Part shown: positions 56,636 to 64,000 of the stretch, piece by piece | How positions within the stretch are numbered: position 1 is the stretch's first letter | How the letters are laid out: every line of letters begins with the position of its first letter | NCBI RefSeq assembly: GCF_030463565.1 | Contig: NC_134651.1 | Span: 14,520,734-14,584,733, forward strand | Source: Pelecanus crispus | Taxonomy: Eukaryota > Chordata > Aves > Pelecaniformes > Pelecanidae | DNA length: 64,000 nucleotides | Direction: 5' to 3' | Notes under the pieces: generated by a model | What the model saw: only the letters and a program-made list of their open reading frames with translations | What the model was told of the DNA's origin: nothing | The model's database searches: none | Program-made: the position numbers and the translations under genes

Positions 56636-56938
56636 TCTTTGATTTCTGGCTTCCCTGGTAAGTTTTAGTGGTCTTTGCAGATGGCTCTGAATCTTTCTGC
56701 TGGGATATTTATGCAGTAGCTTATTGCAGCAGGTTGCTCTGCTGCTGCATTTGTTCACTGGGTCTAATCTTGGCAACATATTTGCATTTGCACTTTAAAG
56801 CCATCTAAAGACATTCCATAGCTTTATTCTACTCTATGGTCCTTGGTTAGCTTTCATTGCCAGGAATCCACTTCAACTGAATCTTTCAAGCCATCTCGAG
56901 AGCCATCTGCAAAGACCACTAAAGCCAGAAATCAAAGA
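56636..56938. repeat. Long inverted repeat: 40-bp arms, ~210-bp loop
   Basis: The left arm (56636-56688) and right arm (56899-56938) are exact reverse complements over 40 bp, except that the left arm carries 12 extra bases (56653-56664, ccctggtaagtt). The arm contains agtggtctttgcagatggct. The ~210 bp between the arms is not itself palindromic. Candidate explanations are a foldback or MITE-type DNA element, or a local inverted duplication. No clear target-site duplication is seen, and I recognise no known terminal repeat. The perfect match contrasts with the age of neighbouring repeats. Confidence 0.9.
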
Positions 56939-56954
56939 TGGAGGTAATCCCTCC

Positions 56955-57112
56955 AAGGATGGAAACTCCACAACCTCCCTGGGCAACCTGTTCCTGTGCT
57001 AAGTCACCTTCACAGTAAAAAAAGTGCTTCCTGATGTTCAGACAAAAACTCCTGCATTTCAGTTTGTGCCCACTGCCTCCAGCCCTGGAGCCAGCTCAAA
57101 AATCGAGCTCTG
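56955..57112 (-). mobile_element. CR1 LINE fragment (internal 3' ORF2 piece)
   Basis: The plus strand carries the classic antisense CR1 string from aaggatggaaactccacaac through ctccctgggcaacctgttcc, then cctgatgttcagac and cagtttgtgcccactgcctc. This is the ORF2 C-terminal region, without a CR1 3' end. It starts 17 bp after the inverted repeat. The right boundary is approximate. It is older than the copies at 39014 and 58049. Confidence 0.85.
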
Positions 57113-58048
57113 CCAAAAAAGTTTACCCCATTGTTTCCCAGGACTGCAGGCTAATGCCCTCAGCATACATGACGTTGAGAGAAAAGACTGTATGAAACAT
57201 GATGAGGTAGAGAGGAAGGAGAGTCCAATAGTTAAGGCAGGAGACTGATGAATATTCATCATGATTCTAAATAAATGCTCAGGTCTCCCACAGACATCCC
57301 CTGTACCATTGGTGGACTTGCATGAACTTCTCTAACCCTGCTCTCCTGCTTTCAAATGGGCCTAGTCATCACCCTTTTTGTCAGAGACAGCTTTGTTGAT
57401 ACCCCCATTGCTGTTTTTGAGGGGTACTTGGAGGTTATAGAAAGGTAAAGGTTCATTCAGGGCACCCTTTTCTACCCCTTTGCTCCTAGGTCCTCTTGAA
57501 CACAGGTTCCTTCTGCCAGAGGTACATCTAGGTAAGTATTTTGTTGCTGGCAGGGACTGGTACTGGATGTACTATTGAAGAGTGTAGGAACGTGGCCTAC
57601 AGCCCTGAATCTCCAGGAATCTGTGGTATCCTTGTCTGTAATAGCCATCACATATTATATGAAGAATACTCTTGTTCTCTGTTTTAAACTTGCTAATGTT
57701 CTCCTGGAAAATGTTGGCAGGGATGCTCAGAGAATGTGGTTCACCCTCCTCCGAAACTCTCAGTGGGGCTGTGTTTCCAAGGACTCACCTCTAGGCTTAA
57801 ACCTTTCTCCTTCCTCTCTTTTCTGTACAAACATGTATGACACTCGCACTGACTCCGGGACCTGCTTTGCCCCATTGCGCGCCTGCATCTAATTAGTCTG
57901 CTATTTGCTCTGCTCTGTCACATCACACGAAACTTTCCCAGCACCTTCCAAACTGCTGTGAGAGTACAAGCAGTCACTCAGCATACACCATCCTCCTTAA
58001 TGGATAGACGAAAACCCTCCAGTCCTGGCCCAGTTGCTTCATTATCAT

Positions 58049-59653
58049 GCCTTCTTTGCCTCTGTGTTCAACAGCCAGACCGGTCATCCCCAGGGTACTC
58101 AGGCCCTTGAGCAAGAGGATAGGGATAGGGACCAGAATGGAGCCCTCATAGTCCAGGAGGAAGCAGTTAATGACCTGCTATGCCACCTGGACGCTCACAA
58201 GTCTATGGGGCCGGATGGGATCCACCCGAGAGTACTGAGGGAGCTGGCAGAGGAGCTTGCCAAGCCACTTTCCATCATCTATCAACAGTCCTGGTTAACA
58301 GGGGAGGTCCCTGATGACTGGAGGCTTGCCAATGTGACGCCCATCTACAAGAAGGGCCGGAAGGAGGACCCGGGGAACTACAGGCCTGTCAGCCTGACCT
58401 CGGTGCCGGGGAAGATTATGGAGAGGTTCATCTTGAGCGAACTCCACAGGCAAGTACAGGTCAACCAGGGGATCAGGCCCAGCCAGCATGGGTTCACAAA
58501 AGGCAGGTCCTGCTTGACCAACCTGATCTCCTTCTATGACCTGGTGACCCGCCTGGTAGATGATGGAAAGGCTGTGGATGTCATCTACCTCGACTTTAGC
58601 AAAGCTTTTGACACCGTCTCGCATAATATCCTCCTCGGGAAGCTGGCAGCTCACGGCTTAGACAGGCATACTCTTCGCTGGGTAAAGAACTGGTTGGGTG
58701 GCCGAGCCCAGAGAGTAGTGATAAATGGTGTTAAGTCCAGTTGGCGGCCGGTCACGAGCGGTGTTCCCCAGGGCTCTGTTTTAGGGCCAGTCTTGTTCAA
58801 TATCTTTATCAATGATCTGGATGAGGGGATCGAGTGCACTCTCAGTAAGTTTGCAGACGACACCAAATTGGGTGGGAGTGTCGATCTGCTCGAGGGTAGG
58901 ATGGCCCTGCAGAGGGACCTGGACAGACTGGATCGATGGGCCGTGGCCAACTGTATGAGGTTCAACAAGGCCAAGTGCCGGGTCCTGCACTTCAGTCACA
59001 ACAACCCCATGCAACGCTACAGGCTTGGGGAGGAGTGGCTGGAAAGCTGCCTGGCCGAAAAGGACCTGGGGGTGTTAGTAGATAGCCGGCTGAACATGAG
59101 CCAGCAGTGTGCCCAGGTGGCCAAGAAGGCCAACAGCATCCTGGCTTGTATCAGGAATGCTGTGGCCAGCAGGAGCAGGGAGGTGATTGTTCCCCTGTAC
59201 TCGGCGCTGGTGAGGCCCCACCTGGAATACTGTGTCCAGTTTTGGGCCCCTCACTACAAGAAAGACATTGAGGTGCTGGAGCGTGTTCAGAGGCGGGCAA
59301 CGAAGCTGGTGAAGGGTCTGGAGAACAAGTCTTATGAGGAGCGGCTGAGGGAACTGGGGTTGTTTAGCCTGGAAAAGAGGAGGCTGAGGGGAGACCTTAT
59401 CACTCTCTACAACTACCTGAAAGGAGGTTGTAGTGAGGTGGGTGTTGGTCTCTTCTCCCAAGTAGCTAGCGATAGGACAAGAGGAAATGGGCTTAAGCTG
59501 CGCCAGGGGAGGTTTAGACTGGAAATTAGGAAAAATTTCTTTACGGAAAGGGTGGTCAGGCATTGGAACAGGCTGCCCAGAGAGGTGGTGGAGTCACCAT
59601 CCCTGGAGGCGTTTAAAAAACGGGTAGATGTGGCACTTCGGGATATGGTTTAG
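58049..59653 (+). pseudogene. CR1 ORF2 remnant: reverse transcriptase and C-terminal region
   Basis: One frame is open from 58001 to the TAG at 59651-59653. The chance-open upstream part reads from a TTG at 58034, with no ATG, so there is no real start. Numbering from 58034, the reverse transcriptase shows [20 protein letters not shown] (residues 103-122), palm motif [10 protein letters not shown] (185-193), [11 protein letters not shown] (242-252) and the catalytic FADD (273-276, bases 58850-58861). The C-terminal region has [24 protein letters not shown] and [17 protein letters not shown] segments. All catalytic aspartates are present. Intact CR1 ORF2 also carries an N-terminal AP-endonuclease, absent here. 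It is annotated as a remnant because promoter, start and endonuclease are gone. Confidence 0.93.
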
Positions 59654-59745
59654 TCTGGTCTACCCTTGATTAGTCTAGAGTGGGCTTGGTAGTGTAGGTT
59701 AATGGTTGGACTGGATGATCTTGGAGGTCTTTTCCAACCTGGATG

Positions 59746-59764
59746 ATTCTATGATTCTATGATT
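59746..59764 (+). repeat. CR1 3'-terminal ATTCTATG repeats
   Basis: Two tandem ATTCTATG octamers plus ATT form the 3' end of the CR1 copy. In CR1 this short repeat, not poly(A), is the presumed recognition site for its reverse transcriptase. The minus-strand copy at 39014 ends in the same motif, slightly shorter. Confidence 0.93.
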
Positions 59765-62700
59765 AAAATACTGCTCCAGGTAAATATGATTCAACCAAGT
59801 TTGACAGAGGCCTCACAGCTTGCTTTCCACAGAAAGACAAACTGGCTGGTTCAATCACACTTTCTATCTTGCAACTACTTTCTCAAAGAAATTTGCAGGT
59901 ATTCCAACACCAAAGGTGATGGGATGTCCTAATCAGAAAAGGGATGGACTGACAAAGTTACTGAGGTGCTGTTGTTCTGGACAATGAAGATCTTCTAAAA
60001 AAAAAAACTCAAACACAAAAACAATTTAATGGCAGAACTTATCTTAATAGTGTATATTTCAGTCCATTGAGGTTATCAAATTGTTGAAGGCTGAAAACAT
60101 ACAGAAACACACATCTCCTTCTCATTTATTCACCATAATCTAAAGACCAGGTTAAATCAGTTCTCCTTTGCAGGCTGGACAGTTATTTTCCGCTGACTCC
60201 ACAGTTGCACACTAAAAAAGTATTCAATGGCTTTTATTACCTAGAAGACAGAAAAGGCTCAAAAAAAAAAAAAAAAAAAAGAAAATGGCTGACAGGGAAT
60301 TCTAAAACGGTATCTAATCAGGAAATAGCATCATTTCAATGCTTTCAAGCCAGAAAATACTGTAACAGGGGAAATAAAAACTGCAGATTTCTATTGGATT
60401 TGTGGATAATCCCTCTATTTACTGACTGAATTGTTTCTAAATCTTTATTTTTCTCTGAATATATATATTTGAGGAGTCAGACTATTGTCTCTGCCATGTA
60501 TTACGCTAATACATTAGCTGATTTATCTAAATGAACAAGAATCGCATGTAAGCCCACTTTTTCAAATATGTAAATCTGCTTTTTCCCCTCAACATTATCG
60601 TTACAACAGCCTCAGAGTATTACAATTTACCTACCTAGCATGCACACTGTGTTCTTCACTATGCAATTACCCATTCTGAGTATGTAAATTCATCTTTGTC
60701 CTAGTGAATGTGGATTTAGCTTTGTATAGCTGACAACGTAGTTCCACTGAGGCATTCCTCCTTCCTTCCTCCACAGATTTTTCAAAGGAAAAGTGGTCAA
60801 TATTTGCATTATAATCACAAGACTAGGGGCAAATGGAATGTTCATTTTAAAAATTACACTGCAGATTTGAGTGGTGAAAGCAAGCAAGCAAGCAGCTGTA
60901 GGAAGGCGGCACAGAGCTCACCATGCACTAGCAATCATTGCATCATTGGCTTCATCATTAGAGGCCTCTGTTTGGATGGTCAAACTCTTAAGCACAGCCA
61001 TCCATTAGTGCTTGGGAAGATTAGACAGACAGATGGCTCCTACAGAGAGATCAGTTAGAAAGATGCAGGGAGGGATATTTTCACCAGATGGACGCTGCCA
61101 AGTTTTGCAGGGCACAAGAGGTGCCCTGAGGTCTAGATCAAAAGCTAGTCCCCTAGGATCTTCTGGAGGAAAATAGTTCCTCAATTCGGCCAAGTATTTG
61201 AGCCCAGAAGTAACTGGAGACACAAGAGTTTTCCTATTGAATTAAGGATGTGCTCATGTCCTTGATGACTTAGCTACTGTATAAGGCCACTGAACCGGCC
61301 AGAGAAATATCCAGCAAGAATTGGGTGGACATGAAGGGTTCCTGACTCCACATGCTAGCAATGTATGGGAGGAATTGCAGCAATGGCCACAGCCACCTTC
61401 TCTTAAGAGCGTTTTCAGAAAAAAAACAGAGGATAAAAGTGAGTGGAGAATCTATGCAATGCCAGTGACTTATAAATACACTTGGAATGCCTCTGTTGGC
61501 TTTTGCTCACTTTCTGGAGGTTTCAATGACTCAAGATTCAAGAGTTGCAGGAGGGGAAGTACGTTGTTGATAATTACATCAATGTATTGTTCACAGAAAC
61601 TGAGAAACTGTTAACTGCAAAGAATTTTACAATGTGAAGTGACGCTACTGAGAGCAGATTATACCCAAGTATTTGAACATATGATTGATGACTACAGGCA
61701 CAGAGAAAGGGGACACTGTAAAAGTGAAGGTAAATAAAAGGACACAATGACCTAAAAAGTGCATCTTGCAGACTCTCCCATAGGGTTTTTGAAAAACATA
61801 CGTGGTTACTCAGTTTCTTCTCTGACAGTTTTGCAGCTAAAGCTTGTGCTGCAGAGTGCGGAGGTCTTCACAGCTTCCTCTTGCTGCCCTCAATCCACCC
61901 ACCTCTCCCACTGTGCATGTGAGTCCTCTGCTGCAGAGAATAATGGTTTGATTTTTTCAGGGGAGACCTGAGGAAGGAGATGACCTAACACCCTGCCCTA
62001 GATTTCAATGGGGTCTATAGCCATGACCATCTAAAGTGCCTATGCTAGTTTGGTCTCTTACGTCCCAGAGACTTCCAGTATATGGTTCCCTTAGAGAAAA
62101 CTTTGAAAAAAATCTCTTGGCTATAGAAAAGTTCTTTCGGACAGTCTACAAATGGATGTCAGGAAACAGAGTCCTAAATGATGAGCAGAAAACTGAGCTT
62201 TTGAAGTCTGTAAATAAAAGTGGAAAGAACTGCAGGGATGGTGATTACTTTGAAATCCCGCTGAAACCACAGGGAGCTGCAAGTATTTACAGCACCACTG
62301 GCAATGAAGTAACTAGGTGCCAGATCAGTGATTTAGCTGAAAAATAAGATAGCTAGGTTCTGAGTTTATTCTCTCAGGTGGTGCCAGGTCAATTTATTCC
62401 ATTTTGAAGTCAAACAGTGATTTCCCTACTTCCCTGCACCATTCCAACTTGGCAGACCTGAAAACCAAGAGCCTCCGTTTGCCTTTTCTTTTTTTTTTTA
62501 AGGAGTAATAGAATATCCCAAATGGAAGCTGCCTCCAAATGCTGCCGAGGCATCCACACACTTCTGTGGTTGAGTAACATGGGCAAATAGGTCAAACAGG
62601 GCCAGAATGGCTGGACTCAGAGAGAAACGCAGCTAGATCTGGAGCAATGTCAACCCAGGAAGGTTTCAGGTGTGAGAGGCTCATGTGAGCTCATCTCTCT

Positions 62701-64000
62701 TTCACAGCACTAACATCCTGATAGGAAAAGGACATGTGAAGGAGAAAATCTTTTGAGGTAAAAAACAAAGCAAAAAAACCCCATGCTGTCATGTAGTCAC
62801 TCTCTTATCTATTCAAGCTTCTTACACAGTGCCCTCAACATAGCATCCGAGTGCCTGTCAATCACCAATGCACTTATCTCCACACTGTCTCTGTGGGAGT
62901 AGGAATGAAATCTTATCTCCACCATATAGATGAGCAGCTGAGGCAGAGAAATTAAGCGCTTGATCTAGTTACCTAAATGTAAGTTTCTAGTGCCATCTAA
63001 GATGTCCTGGAGTATGCAAGACATGCACCAGGCTGGCAGGTACGACGCAGGACCTAAGGAAGATCCATGGTCTTCTGGAGGCCAAGCAGAACATGCTGGC
63101 ACATTGCAGAAGGAGATGAATGCCGAGGTTTAGGCAGCGGAACTCAATCCTGAAATCAATGCAAGGCATCTGTGGCAGAGCAGGGAGCTGAACGCTATGA
63201 ACTGCCCTGCTAGCACCCTAAATACAATAATTACCTTCCATCTGCAAAGAGGAACACAACCTTTTTTTTTCACATTTTGACTGCAGGCCTGTATTATTAC
63301 TAAAGCTAAGTTTCACATGCCTGGGACCTCCAAAATAACTACTGCTGTCAGCAGCCTGTGTATTGTCTTTTTCCCGGCTGAGTATGAACACACAGCCATA
63401 CCATCTTTCAGCCACTATCAAGAAGATTCCACCTATGGAATACAGCTATTTTCTGTCAAACTCAGTAGAAACACTTAGGTTGTAATACAAGGAGCCAGAA
63501 TCACTATCAGAGTGGCCTTCCTCCACCATGTCCACATGCCCAGATCTCACACTGAAAGGTGAATCTACCTCCTTGTGGCAGTATTTACAGAAAGACACTT
63601 TCATTTCAGCTCATGGCAAAACCCTGATGATGATTTAGAAGCTTGTAATGAGCTTACTGAGGAAGAATGAAAGGATGGTCAAGGTCATAGCCCCCACAGG
63701 AGCGCTATCAGTCTTGACATGTACAGCAAATAAGGTTCTCAAACAGCTGCCAAATCAGAAATAAGCTGTATGCAGAGAAGCTGTGCTAGCCTTGCTGCAG
63801 GCTGTTATTTTGGTGCATTAGGCTGAGGACAGATTTGCAAAACCACTCGAGCAATTCGGACATTTGGTTCCCCTTTGAAACAGCTCAGTGAAAGAGGTGG
63901 TGGCAAAGCAGCAGCCTGGCAGGTCTGGTTGCTAGAGCAGCTTTCCTGCAGTGCAAGCTGCAGCCACGCAAGCATCTCTTCTCTGCCATTTGCCCCCATT
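59765..64000 (-). other. FGF12: FGF12 intron 3, part E, to the window end
   Basis: No exon or transposon is recognised. A run of 20 A lies at 60261-60280. The stretch 60420-60650 is AT-rich with several octamer-like and TAAT motifs and may be conserved non-coding DNA. The frame at 62036-62347 (plus strand) has no known domain, lacks convincing splice borders, and is not called. The intron continues beyond the window. Confidence 0.7.

Larger units (their letters stand above)
58049..59764 (+). mobile_element. 5'-truncated CR1 LINE with open reverse-transcriptase frame, ~1.7 kb
   Basis: A CR1 non-LTR retrotransposon in the plus orientation, antisense to FGF12. CR1 homology begins near 58049 (FFASVFNS region, just before the reverse transcriptase) and runs through the ORF2 stop at 59653, a ~90-bp 3' UTR, and the 3' end made of two ATTCTATG units plus ATT (59746-59764). 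The endonuclease domain and ORF1 are missing, so it was truncated on insertion and cannot move by itself. The uninterrupted frame suggests a young copy. As usual for CR1, no target-site duplication or poly(A) tail is evident. Confidence 0.96.

Noticed and set aside
59075..59563. 162-codon open frame on the minus strand
   Set aside because: It is the antisense shadow of the CR1 reverse-transcriptase frame.
62036..62347. 103-codon plus-strand frame with a plausible amino-acid composition
   Set aside because: No family match comes to mind, no convincing promoter or splice site is seen, and the intron context argues against it.

Overview
This is vertebrate nuclear DNA, almost certainly from a bird. 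It has spliced exons with GT-AG borders, sparse coding, microsatellites, several CR1 LINEs (including one with a long open reverse-transcriptase frame and the CR1-type ATTCTATG 3' end), and an avian-type endogenous-retrovirus LTR. The species cannot be fixed from the sequence alone.

The host gene is FGF12 (FHF1), read on the minus strand. Two coding exons are recognisable to the base: the last coding exon (2785-2903, stop codon at 2785-2787) and the exon before it (11449-11647, 199 bp). Together they encode the C-terminal 105 residues of the intracellular FGF-homologous factor that binds voltage-gated sodium channels. The 3' UTR runs leftward from 2784; a canonical AATAAA lies at 2192-2197 on the minus strand, although later poly(A) sites are possible. 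Intron 4 (2904-11448) is complete. The remaining 52 kb (11648-64000) is best read as part of the preceding, very long intron; I looked for exons 3 and 2 and did not find them.

Layout: 1-80 is the 3' end of an LTR cut by the window edge; 81-about 2170 is distal 3' UTR or downstream flank; about 2170-2903 is 3' UTR and exon 5; then intron 4; exon 4; then intron 3. Intron 3 carries a solo LTR with 5-bp target-site duplications (15994-16577), an ancient CR1 (about 34220-35390), a young CR1 3' fragment (39014-39478), another ancient CR1-like LINE (about 51905-53220), a CR1 scrap (56955-57112) and a 1.7-kb CR1 copy with an uninterrupted reverse-transcriptase frame (58049-59764).

I found no new multi-gene system and no CRISPR, operon or RNA gene. 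The least explained signals are structural: a 40-bp inverted repeat around a 210-bp loop (56636-56938), a 29-bp near-perfect palindrome (38781-38809), a diverged hairpin (33351-33396), and a C-rich, quadruplex-complementary tract just after the FGF12 stop codon. Except for the FGF12 exons and the CR1 frame, the open frames in the window look like chance.
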